From UBA1672 sp050633645 (GTDB lineage Bacteria; Pseudomonadota; Alphaproteobacteria; Micavibrionales; Micavibrionaceae): 64,000 nucleotides of DNA. Positions 34,770 through 44,550 of the stretch are shown one piece after another (within the stretch, counting starts at the first letter, position 1; every line of letters begins with the position of its first letter). The stretch is taken from assembly GCA_050633645.1 (NCBI GenBank), contig JBOEGX010000004.1, forward strand, positions 310,001 through 374,000. Reading direction: 5' to 3'. The notes below the pieces were generated by a model. It had not been told where the DNA came from and made no database searches. It saw nothing but the letters and a program-made list of their open reading frames with translations. A program made the position numbers and the translations under genes.

Positions 34770-35560
34770 ACCAACTTTGCTTTGTTAAACAGCCTGAAAA
34801 AATTATCAGATGTTATTTTAGCAAATTCTTGCGGGGTTACACCATAAAGTTCCGCCAAAAACTCACCCGTCTTGGCAACATAGGCCGGTTCATTGACCTT
34901 CCCGCGATAAGGCATCGGCGCAAGGAACGGCGCATCCGTTTCCACCAAAACACGATTCAAAGGCACAATTTTCGCAGTTTGGCGTAGCTCATCCGCCTTT
35001 TTAAACGTCACAATCCCTGAAAAGGAGATATAAAACCCAAGCTCTAATGACTTCTCGGCTAAGCTTTGCGCAGAGCTAAAACAATGCATCACGCCGCGCA
35101 ATTTGCCCTGATGCTCTTCCGACATAATTTTATATGTGTCGTCCTCTGCATCGCGGGTGTGAACAACCATCGGCAAATCGGTTTCAATACATGCGCGAAT
35201 ATGTTTGCGAAAGGATTCGGCCTGATCCGCGCGCGGTGAATTATCATAAAAATAATCCAATCCCGTTTCACCAAGCGCGATAATCTTGTCATGCTTATTA
35301 GCAATTTGAACAATTTGATCTTGCGAAAAACCCTTCTCCGCGTCCAATCCCGCATCATGCGGATGCGTACCAATCGAACACCAAACATTGTCATTAGAAT
35401 TGGCGATAGAAAGTAGCTCATCAATTTCCTCCGACATACGGCAACAAATCGTAACCATGCCAGAAACGCCGCCCGCCTGCGCCGCCGCGATAATCTCAGA
35501 CGGAGAACCTTTCTCATCAATACCCTTATGATTTAAATGACAATGGGAGTCGATCCACAT
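34766..35560 (-). CDS. tatD: TatD family metal-dependent DNase
   Basis: This TIM-barrel hydrolase starts with WIDSHCHLNHKG, holds GETGLDYFYD, a conserved His in VHTRDAEDDT and HCFSSAQS, and ends with LVETDAPFLAPMPYRGK. TatD proteins act as 3'-5' exonucleases or D-aminoacyl-tRNA-type hydrolases. Length (264) is normal. It is placed between metG (3 bases upstream) and the MBL hydrolase. Confidence 0.93.
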   Translation of the reverse strand: MWIDSHCHLNHKGIDEKGSPSEIIAAAQAGGVSGMVTICCRMSEEIDELLSIANSNDNVWCSIGTHPHDAGLDAEKGFSQDQIVQIANKHDKIIALGETGLDYFYDNSPRADQAESFRKHIRACIETDLPMVVHTRDAEDDTYKIMSEEHQGKLRGVMHCFSSAQSLAEKSLELGFYISFSGIVTFKKADELRQTAKIVPLNRVLVETDAPFLAPMPYRGKVNEPAYVAKTGEFLAELYGVTPQEFAKITSDNFFRLFNKAKLV

Positions 35561-35563
35561 AAC

Positions 35564-37129
35564 CTACGCCGCCTCTTCTTCTACAATACGCGGGAACACA
35601 CCTTCGGGCTTCTCAATCCCGACAGCAAATTTCAAGGCATGATCGGCCGATATATGCGCAAAATCGCGCTCATCTTCAGATATCTTAAGCTGATCAAGGA
35701 TTTTCGGCGCGGATGTAGGAACGACGGGCTGAACGATTATGCCCAAACAACGAATAACCTCCGCCAACACATAAAGAACAGTTTCCATACGACCTGTATC
35801 GGTTTTCTTCAGTGCCCACGGCGCTTGCACATCAATATAGGCATCGCATGCACCAACCACACTCCAGATATGCTCTAATCCACGATGGATTTTAAATGCA
35901 TCAAACGCCCCGCGTACAGGCTCTATCATGTGATACGCCTTGTGAAGAAGCTCCTCGTCTTCCTCGGTAAAGGCTTGAGGCGCAGGAATTTTCGCATCGC
36001 AATTTTTATAAATCATCGACAAGGTGCGCTGCGCCAAATTGCCAAGGCCATTCGCCAAATCTGCATTAATGCGCGAAATCGCCTGTTCATGAGAAAAATT
36101 ACCATCCTGCCCATGCGACACTTCACGCATCAGGAAATAGCGGATCTGATCAAGTCCATACGTCGCCACCAAATCATCGGGTGATAAAACATTCCCGACA
36201 GATTTCGACATTTTCGCTCCACCAACATTAATAAACCCATGCGCGAAGATCGTCTTCGGCAAGGGCAAATCCGCCGCCATCAAAAACGCAGGCCAGTATA
36301 TAGCATGAAACCGCGTGATATCCTTACCAATCACATGATAATCCGCAGGCCAGAATTTCTGAAAGTCATCCGCGCCCTCATCAGGATAGCCAATCGCGGT
36401 CAAATAATTCGTGAGCGCATCAAGCCAAACATACATCACGTGATCCGCGTCATCAGGCACAGGAATCCCCCATGTCAGGCGGCTTTTATGACGGGAAACG
36501 GATAAATCTTTTAACCCGCCCTCTTGTTTTAAAAAGCTCACAATCTCATTCAAACGAACATTTGGCTGCACCGCATCCAGATTGGCGGCGTAATATTCAA
36601 TCAATCGATCCGTATAATTGGACAGCTTAAAGAAATAGCTTTCCTCTTCCACCCATTTTACTTCCGTACCCAAAGGAGTATATTTCTGGCCGTCATCGGC
36701 AGTGGTCAACTCATCTTCCGTGAAATATGCTTCCTCGCGCACCGAATACCAACCCGCATATTTGCCAAGCTCAATCTCGCCCTTATCTTTAAGCTTCGTC
36801 CAAATCGCCTGTGACGCTTTATAATGGCGCTCCTGCGTGGTGCGGATAAAATCATCATTTGAAATGCCCAGTTTTTCGGTCATTTCAATAAATGTCGCGG
36901 CGTTCTGATCGGCAAATGCTTTTGCCTCCATACCATTCTTTTCTGCGGTTTGCTGAACCTTTTCACCGTGCTCATCCGTACCTGTCAGAAATTTAACATC
37001 ATATCCGTCCAAACGCTTAAACCGCGCCATAACATCGGTCAGGATTGATTCATAAGCATGCCCCAAATGCGGCACACCATTAACGTAGGATATAGCGGTT
37101 GTAATGTAAAAAGGTGTTTTACTGCTCAC
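35564..37129 (-). CDS. metG: Methionyl-tRNA synthetase
   Basis: This class I enzyme charges tRNA-Met. The HIGH site is PHLGHAYES, the KMSKS loop is KMSKSVGNVLSPDD, and FLTGTDEHGEKVQ is typical. The zinc-binding Cys knuckle is replaced by GKYAGWYSVREEAYF, as in the zinc-free MetG branch, and there is no C-terminal tRNA-binding domain; 521 residues agree with this branch. Replication gene holB lies just upstream in the same operon. Confidence 0.95.
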   Translation of the reverse strand: MSSKTPFYITTAISYVNGVPHLGHAYESILTDVMARFKRLDGYDVKFLTGTDEHGEKVQQTAEKNGMEAKAFADQNAATFIEMTEKLGISNDDFIRTTQERHYKASQAIWTKLKDKGEIELGKYAGWYSVREEAYFTEDELTTADDGQKYTPLGTEVKWVEEESYFFKLSNYTDRLIEYYAANLDAVQPNVRLNEIVSFLKQEGGLKDLSVSRHKSRLTWGIPVPDDADHVMYVWLDALTNYLTAIGYPDEGADDFQKFWPADYHVIGKDITRFHAIYWPAFLMAADLPLPKTIFAHGFINVGGAKMSKSVGNVLSPDDLVATYGLDQIRYFLMREVSHGQDGNFSHEQAISRINADLANGLGNLAQRTLSMIYKNCDAKIPAPQAFTEEDEELLHKAYHMIEPVRGAFDAFKIHRGLEHIWSVVGACDAYIDVQAPWALKKTDTGRMETVLYVLAEVIRCLGIIVQPVVPTSAPKILDQLKISEDERDFAHISADHALKFAVGIEKPEGVFPRIVEEEAA

Positions 37130-37156
37130 GGGTCAAAGCTCCTGATAAAATGTGTA

Positions 37157-38332
37157 TTAACCATTTATCATAGTAAACGCAGAACGTACAGCATCACGGC
37201 GGTCTAAATTCGCATAATCAACCCGTGCGAAATGATTTTTCAAACCGTCACAAACATCTATAAGCTTTTCAAGCGAATAAGCCGCGAAAATCATCTGCGT
37301 GCCTTTACGCTCCAAATATTCTGGCAATCCTGTTTCACCCCGAGATTTCAAAAACAACATCTTGCGAAACACCCACTGCATCACATCAACAAACATGCGG
37401 TAATCTTTATCCTGTGCAGTTGTAGACAGGCTGCCAGACAATTTATGAATGTTTTCCCAGTTCCAATTCGGCGCGTCATCAAGATAATCCAAAACCTTAG
37501 TCAGCATTTCTAGCCCGCCCTCTTCCGCATATTTCAGGGCCTGGCCAATGCTCCCCTCCGATAAATCCGCGAGCGCCGCCATATCATTCACAGACAGGCT
37601 AATCCCCTGCCGCGAAAGCAAATCCTTCATAATTTCAGGCGATAGCGGCGAAAACGGTATAACCCGCGCGCGTGACCGAATGGTCGGGATAAGCATCCCT
37701 GGACGATGTGCAATCAACATAATCAGAACATTCGCGGGCGGCTCTTCCAGAATTTTCAAAATCGCGTTTTGTGCGCTGCGATTCATCGTATCCGCATCTT
37801 CAATAATCACAATGCGCCAACCGCCTTCGGACGAGGTTTTACGAAGAAACGGTTCAATCTTGCGCAAGGCCTCAACCTTCAACGATTTATCTAATTTTCC
37901 CTTCGCTTCATCAAAATACCGCGCGATATGGAGCAAGTCCGCATGCCCGCCCGATGCCACGCGCGCAAATACGGGTTCATCCGCCTCAACATCCAATGAC
38001 GAAAACTCCTGCGCCAATTCCTCGCCGCCAAAAAGCCCGCCCTGATCTTTATCCTTCGCCCCGTGCTTTAATAAAAACCGTGCCAAACGAAACGCCATCG
38101 TGGTTTTGCCAATGCCCTGTAAGCCAGAAAAAATCATCGCATGCGGTAGGGAATCTTTTTCATACAAATCAAGGAATTGACGCTCCTTATCCTCATGCGC
38201 CAAAAACAACGTGGAATGACGCGGATCAGCCAACCCCTCCGAAGGCACAATAGCTTCTTCATCAGGAAACCAATCATCCCCCGACGGGGAATCATCGTCA
38301 TAAATTATATCATCATCACCAAACAGGCTCAT
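37157..38332 (-). CDS. holB: DNA polymerase III delta' subunit
   Basis: HolB is part of the clamp loader. The 391-residue protein has the Walker A GLQGIGKTT near residue 75, an RFC-type box (IVIIEDADTMNRSAQNAILKILEEPP) and the SRARVIPF sensor segment. It has an acidic N-terminal extension of about 40 residues, and no zinc-binding Cys cluster, as in other alphaproteobacterial delta' proteins. It is coupled to tmk by a 1-base gap. Confidence 0.93.
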   Translation of the reverse strand: MSLFGDDDIIYDDDSPSGDDWFPDEEAIVPSEGLADPRHSTLFLAHEDKERQFLDLYEKDSLPHAMIFSGLQGIGKTTMAFRLARFLLKHGAKDKDQGGLFGGEELAQEFSSLDVEADEPVFARVASGGHADLLHIARYFDEAKGKLDKSLKVEALRKIEPFLRKTSSEGGWRIVIIEDADTMNRSAQNAILKILEEPPANVLIMLIAHRPGMLIPTIRSRARVIPFSPLSPEIMKDLLSRQGISLSVNDMAALADLSEGSIGQALKYAEEGGLEMLTKVLDYLDDAPNWNWENIHKLSGSLSTTAQDKDYRMFVDVMQWVFRKMLFLKSRGETGLPEYLERKGTQMIFAAYSLEKLIDVCDGLKNHFARVDYANLDRRDAVRSAFTMING

Positions 38333-38333
38333 A

Positions 38334-38978
38334 TTAAGCTTTCAGTTTTTGCGCCACAATATTTTGGATATCACTGGCCATTAAATCAACGCTCTGCGCC
38401 GCATTGATAACGCTGCATCGCATAGGCTCTTGTTTCGCTATATCCAAAAACCCCGCACGTAAATTCTCATGAAACTCTAAGTCCATACGCTCAAATCGAT
38501 CCTCGGTTTGTTCATACCCCTTTTGCCCAGACAAACGTTTATTCGACCGCGCCAAACCATCACGAACACCAAGATCTAAAATCAAGGTTAAATCAGGTTT
38601 AAACCCATCAATCGTAATACGCTCAATCTCTGTAATTTTATCTTTATCAAGCCCGCGCCCATAGCCCTGATAAGCCATGGTGGAGTCACTGAATCTATCA
38701 CAAATAACAATCTTACCATCCGCCAAAGCAGGTTTAATCACCTTATTGATATGCATCACCCGCGCAGCGTACAGCAATAGAACTTCCGCCATTGCGTCCC
38801 AATCACCGCCATCACGCTGCACCAATAAATTTCGAATGCTCTCCGCCTCTTTCGTGCCGCCTGGCTCACGTGTGGTCAAAACGCGGTGTCCCTGCGCGGT
38901 CAAGAAATCAGCAAGACGATTAATCTGCGTGGTCTTACCCGCGCCTTCACCGCCTTCAAGAGAGATAAACAAACTCAT
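38334..38978 (-). CDS. tmk: Thymidylate kinase
   Basis: Tmk phosphorylates dTMP to dTDP. The P-loop is LEGGEGAGKTTQI; TTREPGGTKEAE, CDRFSDSTMAYQGYGRG and LDLGVRDGLARSNKR are all present, in 214 residues. The gene overlaps the dacA 3' end by 4 bases and lies directly before holB, so it is part of a conserved wall/replication cluster. Confidence 0.95.
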   Translation of the reverse strand: MSLFISLEGGEGAGKTTQINRLADFLTAQGHRVLTTREPGGTKEAESIRNLLVQRDGGDWDAMAEVLLLYAARVMHINKVIKPALADGKIVICDRFSDSTMAYQGYGRGLDKDKITEIERITIDGFKPDLTLILDLGVRDGLARSNKRLSGQKGYEQTEDRFERMDLEFHENLRAGFLDIAKQEPMRCSVINAAQSVDLMASDIQNIVAQKLKA

Positions 38979-40129
38979 TGCCCGAAATATCCCTCACCGC
39001 TACTTAAAAGGCGCGCTTTGGTCATAAAGGCCATAACCCCACCCATCGCCGCAACATTTTCCGCCGCAACCAATGGCACACGCACTTCGCCGCCTTTTGG
39101 AAGATGAACCTTAACAACACCAATTTCTTGTCCCTTTGTAACTGGCGCTTTAATCGGAGATCTAAACTCCAACTCAATTTTCATATCCGTTTCATATAAT
39201 TTAGGAACTGTTGCCAAAACCGAATGATCGGCGCTCACAGAAACACTGGATTTCTGCCCCAAATACACAGGAACACGATCCAAAATCTTCTCATTTTCAA
39301 ATAATGCAACATTCGAAAACCCATTCAACCCCCATTGCAAAAGTCGCGTTGATTCCTGTGCACGCTCCTTATCACTTTCCATACCGTTCAAAACCATAAT
39401 AACACGACGCCCATCTTTCATACCCGTCCCGATAAGTCCATATCCACCATCTTCAGTATGCCCTGTCTTAAGACCATCTGCGCCAATCCCCTTCGACAAC
39501 AGCGGGTTTCTATTCGGCTGCGTAATATTGCTATAGGTAAAATCTGGCTCCGCATAATATTTATAAGAATCAGGATGATCTCTAATCGTTGCTACCGTAA
39601 GCTTGGCCAAATCACGCGCTGTTGAATAATGATCAGGATCAGGCCACCCGCTCGCATTCATAAAATGGCTGCTATCCATGCCCAAGGTTTTGGCCTGACG
39701 ATTAAGGGCGGCGGCAAATGCATCCTCACTCCCCGCCAACCCTTCCGCTAAAACAATCGTCGCATCATTACCAGATTGCACAATAACACCGCGCACCAAA
39801 TCTTCGACTTTGGCCGTTTTATTAACCTCGACCCACATCTTAGAGCCACCTTTTTTCCACGCCTTCTCACTCACAAGCAGCTCATCTTCCAAGGAAAGTT
39901 TGCCGTTTTTAATGGCCTCAAACACCACATACATGGTCATGACCTTGCTCATTGACGATGTTGGCATACGCGCATCCGCATTTTTCTCAAACAACACCAC
40001 GCCCGTATCAAAATCCAGAATAATAGCTTGCTTCGCCGTTGTATCCATCGCCCCTTCCGCAAACACGGAAACACATGACATCTGCACAAAAAACAAAACC
40101 GAAAAAAACGAGAGACATTTTTTCATCAT
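38975..40129 (-). CDS. dacA: D-alanyl-D-alanine carboxypeptidase (PBP5/6 type)
   Basis: This penicillin-binding protein trims the terminal D-Ala from pentapeptides. The signal peptide (about residues 1-24) is followed by the Ser-x-x-Lys site at S59-K62, then QSGNDAT (SxN) and LKTGHTEDGG (KTG). A C-terminal beta domain of the PBP5_C type ends with a helix that may anchor it in the membrane. All three catalytic motifs are intact, 384 residues. It lies before tmk and after rlpA. Confidence 0.93.
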   Translation of the reverse strand: MMKKCLSFFSVLFFVQMSCVSVFAEGAMDTTAKQAIILDFDTGVVLFEKNADARMPTSSMSKVMTMYVVFEAIKNGKLSLEDELLVSEKAWKKGGSKMWVEVNKTAKVEDLVRGVIVQSGNDATIVLAEGLAGSEDAFAAALNRQAKTLGMDSSHFMNASGWPDPDHYSTARDLAKLTVATIRDHPDSYKYYAEPDFTYSNITQPNRNPLLSKGIGADGLKTGHTEDGGYGLIGTGMKDGRRVIMVLNGMESDKERAQESTRLLQWGLNGFSNVALFENEKILDRVPVYLGQKSSVSVSADHSVLATVPKLYETDMKIELEFRSPIKAPVTKGQEIGVVKVHLPKGGEVRVPLVAAENVAAMGGVMAFMTKARLLSSGEGYFGQ

Positions 40130-40172
40130 AAAAACCTTTTTAATTTACGCCATTCAAACACGAAGAAGATAT

Positions 40173-41120
40173 CTAATCCACAACAATCAGTGCATTTTCA
40201 TGCCCACCAGCAATCAAATGACTGATAAGTGCATCCGCCGAGCCAACATCCGCCGCAGGAAATCTGACACGATAAAACTGCTGCCCCTTCACCATTGCAG
40301 GGTAAACCTGCGCCCGTCCATAGCTATCCAACGCACTCGCCGCCCTCATTGCCCCCTCACGCGTTGAAAACGATCCGACCTGAACAAAAATATCATGCGC
40401 CGTCACGGGATATTCCGAAATCACAGGATCGGGATAAAACCGCCCCTCCTTAACATGCCCCGGAATTGTTGTGTTTTGTGCATCGGAATGCAAACTGGCT
40501 TTCTGCACTGATGGGCGCTGCTGTGGTTGCAAGGATGCTTGCTGTAGTTGCGGAGATTTATACCCTGGGCGATTCATCGCCACCTCCATACCGCTGGTAT
40601 CATGCCCGTTACGCGCAGCTTTTTCAACCAATCGGCTTTCCGCCTCCAACACTTGAACACGCACCTTCGCAATGCCCTTCCCACGAAAACCAAGAAGCTC
40701 CGCCGAACGCTTTGACATATCGATAATACGGCTATGCGCGTAAGGACCACGATCATTCACCCGTACAACCAATGACCGACCATTTTCCAGATTTGTAACA
40801 CGCACAATACTGGGCAAAGGCAATGTCTTATGCGCCGCGGTTAATTCATTTTCATCAAAACGCTCACCATTTGCCGTACTCTTCCCATGAAACCCTGGGC
40901 CATACCAGGATGCTATTCCCGTTTCATCATATTCAAAATCAACTTTTGGATAATATTTTTGCCCCTTAATTTTATAGGGCGAGCCAACCTTATACCGCCC
41001 TTGACTTTGAACCTTTCCTCCCGTCACCTTCTTTCCAACATGGGACGCCAGCTCAATCTCCGAACATGAGCCAATAAAGAAAACAACAAAAATCATAGAA
41101 AAGCATTTAACAAATCTCAT
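40173..41120 (-). CDS. rlpA: RlpA septal lytic transglycosylase lipoprotein
   Basis: The protein has a lipoprotein signal (VFFIGSC) and a DPBB domain with IASWYGPGFHGKSTANGERFD, LPSIVRVTNLENGRSLVVRVNDRGPY and RIIDMSKRSAELL. A low-complexity Gln/Ser linker and a C-terminal SPOR domain (IFVQVGSFSTREGAMRA to the end) complete it. RlpA cleaves denuded peptidoglycan at the septum, where SPOR brings it. Layout is complete. Confidence 0.93.
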   Translation of the reverse strand: MRFVKCFSMIFVVFFIGSCSEIELASHVGKKVTGGKVQSQGRYKVGSPYKIKGQKYYPKVDFEYDETGIASWYGPGFHGKSTANGERFDENELTAAHKTLPLPSIVRVTNLENGRSLVVRVNDRGPYAHSRIIDMSKRSAELLGFRGKGIAKVRVQVLEAESRLVEKAARNGHDTSGMEVAMNRPGYKSPQLQQASLQPQQRPSVQKASLHSDAQNTTIPGHVKEGRFYPDPVISEYPVTAHDIFVQVGSFSTREGAMRAASALDSYGRAQVYPAMVKGQQFYRVRFPAADVGSADALISHLIAGGHENALIVVD

Positions 41121-41150
41121 TTACACAATCCATTTCATATAACTTAAAAT

Positions 41151-42116
41151 TTACTGAGCAATGCTATCTGCAAGCAACCCAACACTCGTCGCAAAATACG
41201 TGGATTTATTCCAACGCATAATCACACGGTAATTATCATAGGCCAAATATGCCGGCCCTGATAAACCATCCGGCGCAACGACAGACGCCTTCATTCCATC
41301 AACAACAGGTATAGCCGAACCACCTGGCAACATAACGCCAAGTTTTTTCCATGTCGTCAAATCACGCTTAACATCCAAACCAATCATATCCTTTGTAAAA
41401 CTCTTTGGCAAAACAACACGCCGTCCCCAAAGCTGGTCTTCCTTCCAGCCGCTTTTCGATAGGTAGTTCGCCGTTGACGCAAACACATCGGGTAAGCTCG
41501 TCCAGATATCGCGCTTTCCATCATCATTTCCATCGACGGCATAGGCATGAAAGCTTGACGGCATAAATTGGTTCTGCCCCATCGCCCCCGCCCAAGACCC
41601 CTTCATTGTTGCACCATCAATGTGCCCTGCATCTATAATTTTAAGAGCGTTCATAAGCTCTTTGCGGAAAAATGAACTCCTACGACCATCATAGGCGAGA
41701 GTCGCCAAAGCATGCGGCACATTAAATCCACCTGTATTATTGCCGTAGCTCGTTTCGATCCCCCAAAGCGCCACAATATATTGCGCGGGCACTCCATATT
41801 TTGCCGCCGTTTTGTCAAGCAAATCACGGTGTTCTTTATATAATCGGCGCCCTTGTGCAATTCTCGCATCACTAATCACGCGTTTTTGATACTTCGCAAA
41901 CGTCATCGTACCCTCAGGCTGTTTACGATCAAGCTCGATAATCCGTGCATTCGGTGAGAAGCCCTTCATTGCTTCATCAACAACCTTCTCGGAAATCCCT
42001 TTTTTTATCGCGTCTTTTTTAAAAGATTCGACCCAACCATCCAACTTATCTGATGCCTGCACATCAAAAGACATTAAACCAATAGCCACCGCGCTCATTA
42101 AAAATAGCTTATGCAT
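41151..42116 (-). CDS. mltB: MltB-type lytic murein transglycosylase
   Basis: The enzyme of 321 residues has a signal peptide, the AQYIVALWGIETSYGNNTG segment with the catalytic Glu, SWAGAMGQNQFMPSSF and the DGDGKRD-like metal loop (DGNDDGKRDIW). The C-terminal peptidoglycan-binding part of some MltB relatives is absent. Start at the ATG at 42116 overlaps the stop of the frameshifted channel gene (TGATG), so the two were cotranslated before the frameshift. Confidence 0.9.
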   Translation of the reverse strand: MHKLFLMSAVAIGLMSFDVQASDKLDGWVESFKKDAIKKGISEKVVDEAMKGFSPNARIIELDRKQPEGTMTFAKYQKRVISDARIAQGRRLYKEHRDLLDKTAAKYGVPAQYIVALWGIETSYGNNTGGFNVPHALATLAYDGRRSSFFRKELMNALKIIDAGHIDGATMKGSWAGAMGQNQFMPSSFHAYAVDGNDDGKRDIWTSLPDVFASTANYLSKSGWKEDQLWGRRVVLPKSFTKDMIGLDVKRDLTTWKKLGVMLPGGSAIPVVDGMKASVVAPDGLSGPAYLAYDNYRVIMRWNKSTYFATSVGLLADSIAQ

Positions 42117-42579
42117 CACGAATCAACCTCATCCTCATATAGTTTTGACATGACTTCGAAGATAAAGGCCGTACTCCATCCAAACAAGATAAATCCGTTC
42201 GCAGATTGAAAAGAACTCACAAGCCTCCATTCTTTATCCAAAAATATGTCTCCATACCCCCCGTTGTAAAAGATGATGTGGAAAAATACAACGCCTCCTC
42301 AAAATCTGGCATTACACCAATCGCAAGATAAAACATCGCCCAAATCCAGATTTGCACAATATGCGCGCCAAAAGTCCCCATAACGGCAAAAACCAACAAC
42401 GGCACCTTCCAATATCTTTTAAAAGCCAAACGCATACGATTTTTCATGCTCTCAATACGAACAATCAAAAAATCCAGGGAAACCGCGTGTATCACTACAG
42501 TTATACAAATAAGAACCGTCCCAATAAAAAGCTGAGTCAAAAACATTTTGAAAAAAACCTGTTTTTTTATATTTAACAC
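42116..42579 (-). pseudogene. Two-TM potassium channel, frameshifted at the selectivity filter
   Basis: The first 112 or so residues have two hydrophobic helices and the pore helix EEALYFSTSSFTT, then go out of frame in a run of six G on the coding strand (42257-42262). Reading one base further on restores GYGDIFLDKEWRLVSSF, then a second inner helix and a stop at 42116-42118. With seven G the gene would encode 154 residues with the filter TTGGYGD of Ion_trans_2 channels. The downstream part is intact and overlaps the mltB start. It is a frameshift or a homopolymer sequencing error. Confidence 0.8.
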
Positions 42580-42642
42580 TAGACAGACATACCTAAAAAT
42601 CTGTAAGAAATGAACCTCTAAATGCTAAACTGCACAAAAGCC

Positions 42643-42733
42643 GGAGAGATGGCAGAGCGGTTGAATGCACCGGTCTTGAAAACCGGCATGGGTTTATAGC
42701 CCATCCAGGGTTCGAATCCCTGTCTCTCCGCCA
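42643..42733 (+). tRNA. tRNA-Ser (anticodon UGA)
   Basis: A complete 91-nt class II tRNA with encoded CCA. Acceptor stem GGAGAGA/TCTCTCC; the anticodon stem is CCGGT/ACCGG with loop CTTGAAA (anticodon TGA at 42677-42679). A long variable arm (TGGGTTTATAGCCCA) and T-loop GGTTCGAATCC follow. Its 3' end forms the left attachment site of the integrated element. Confidence 0.97.
42720..42733 (+). repeat. attL, 3' end of tRNA-Ser
   Basis: CTGTCTCTCCGCCA, identical to 51693-51706. It covers the 3' strand of the acceptor stem, the discriminator base and CCA, a typical core site for tyrosine integrases. Confidence 0.8.
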
Positions 42734-42970
42734 CTTACCTTTGATTTAATTGGGTTTTTTGATAGCTTCAAATCCCACACCATCATTCAGACCATCAATC
42801 TAATTTAGTTTTGAAACCCGCCTGTCAAGATACAATAAAAACCATTGATCCGCCCTTCAATACACCAGCTAAGTCGGGATATAGAGATTCTTCATGTGCT
42901 CATAATAGTTCACACGGGACTTAACGTAATCGGTTAGATACTCCCATATGAAAAAAATATGTCAGATTTA

Positions 42971-43939
42971 CTATTCCCTTAAAATAGAAAGCTGCTGCCA
43001 CTCCTCCATGGAAGTAAAATAGTCATAGTGAGAGAAACGCTTGTAACCATCAAGATCAGACAAGAAAAGTTCATCCCTTAACATGCAACTCATTACCGTA
43101 AACTTAAAGCCGCACTCATTATCTGCCATCAGCTTTTCAATCTGAGGAAGGTAATCTTCTTCAAATTTTATTTGTACCTCTTCATTATCAGCAATCATAA
43201 TCATCTTAACTGTATAGTCATCATGTTCACCGTCTGGCTGCCACGAGATATAGATGTTATCTAGATAGCAATTTAGACGCTGCCCATCTTCTAAGATAAT
43301 TTTTAAAAACTTCTCAAAGCCTTTAAAAAAATGTTCGCGAAGTCCTTCAACGAGCGCATCAGGCATCGCCAACCTCGTATAATTTCTTCCTAACCAATTA
43401 GTCAGCTTCGTAGGCTCTCCTTCTTGAAGTGAAATCTCAGACAGCGGTGCTGAATGAAGCAGAGCTGCCCTTGGCACTTCAAACCTATCGTTAATAGACA
43501 ATTCCAAAGCAGGGAAATCATTACCTTCCGCGACTTTTAGGTGTAATGTACGCGGCGTTTTACCTCTGGCTGCATCTGAACGAGGATTGTACTGTTGCAC
43601 AGGACGCGCAACAATAAGCTCAACATATGGGTCCCTTACAAAACTTCGAGACACTGCTGTACACGATTGCGAACAAACCATTACATATGGGACATTCGAT
43701 ACATCGGGAAACTTATCGGGCAATTCAAAAGCACTCACATCAACAAAGCTCCCTTGACGCCATCCCGCATCCAAAATCGCACTACCGCAATCCTCTGGCG
43801 TAATTTCATCACTAAGTAACGGCGCGGTGTTTGACGGGATTGCGCTTAATGCATCACCGGCATCCGAATAGACAAAAGCACTCAGCTTATTTAACCAAGT
43901 GCTAATCCTTTTTCTCATGGCCTCAAACCCATCTGCCAC
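42971..43939 (-). CDS. Uncharacterised protein of the TIGR04255 module
   Basis: This protein (322 residues, GTG start) has no signal peptide. It shows WRQGSFVDVS, then VMVCSQSCTAVSRSFVRDPYVELIVARP and GKTPRTLHL, a pattern I know from uncharacterised bacterial proteins with a 'SQxCDLV...EP.VE' segment; here the C is followed by T rather than D. An acidic C-terminal half follows. It comes 5 bases after the HTH gene and is the last of three coupled genes. It may be the effector, but no catalytic motif is certain. Confidence 0.65.
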   Translation of the reverse strand: MADGFEAMRKRISTWLNKLSAFVYSDAGDALSAIPSNTAPLLSDEITPEDCGSAILDAGWRQGSFVDVSAFELPDKFPDVSNVPYVMVCSQSCTAVSRSFVRDPYVELIVARPVQQYNPRSDAARGKTPRTLHLKVAEGNDFPALELSINDRFEVPRAALLHSAPLSEISLQEGEPTKLTNWLGRNYTRLAMPDALVEGLREHFFKGFEKFLKIILEDGQRLNCYLDNIYISWQPDGEHDDYTVKMIMIADNEEVQIKFEEDYLPQIEKLMADNECGFKFTVMSCMLRDELFLSDLDGYKRFSHYDYFTSMEEWQQLSILRE

Positions 43940-43944
43940 AATAC

Positions 43945-44550
43945 CTACACCTCTAACGACTCATCTATCACAGGATTGCTTAGATTGGCAGGGCTATCAT
44001 TGGAAGCGAGGCTTCTTTCTGTTTTCTCAGCCAAAGGCCACAGCCTATCCAACAATTGAACAATAAGCTCATGATCTAATGTATCGGCTGATAACGCAGA
44101 CACCAACGTCATTCCATCCACTTGTCTATTCATGTATCGATACAGGTTGCGGTAAGAAGCCAGCTTGTTTTGGTTTAGTAGGGAATGGATCTCATACAAA
44201 CGAGATTCATTCTCCTGCTTTAAAATAGCACCATCTAACCAAGCATATATGGTTTTCCTCTCTACCCCCGCCATTGAAGCAATAGTGGCGATGGGGAAAC
44301 CGTCATTTTTAAACTCAACAAGTATCTCATGGGCTGATAGCTCTGAGGTAACCTCATCGCCACCTTGAGCATTGTACTTCAATAGATTTTGATTGGCGCA
44401 CTCCTGTATACAATCTCTATTAAGCTGCCTAAACATTAAAGATTGCCTATAAGAGTCATCTATAGATGCACCATGCATCGGCACGACAGATAGCGCAGCC
44501 GAGAACAAAAGTCCGCGTGATATAAGGGAAGTGTTAGCCTGTGTTGTCAT
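43945..44550 (-). CDS. HTH protein, probable regulator of the three-gene module
   Basis: The middle of this 201-residue protein has a helix-turn-helix pattern: LVEFKNDGFPIATIASMAGVERKTIYAWLDG, near residues 80-110, where the second helix reads GVERKTIYAWL. A helical C-terminal domain (SYRNLYRYMNRQVDG then ELIVQLLDRLWPL) follows. The N-terminal 25 residues are mildly hydrophobic. It overlaps the TIGR04255 gene by 4 bases (ATGA). Probably it binds DNA, and the three tandem repeats in the module promoter are the obvious target; that link is inferred. Confidence 0.7.
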   Translation of the reverse strand: MTTQANTSLISRGLLFSAALSVVPMHGASIDDSYRQSLMFRQLNRDCIQECANQNLLKYNAQGGDEVTSELSAHEILVEFKNDGFPIATIASMAGVERKTIYAWLDGAILKQENESRLYEIHSLLNQNKLASYRNLYRYMNRQVDGMTLVSALSADTLDHELIVQLLDRLWPLAEKTERSLASNDSPANLSNPVIDESLEV

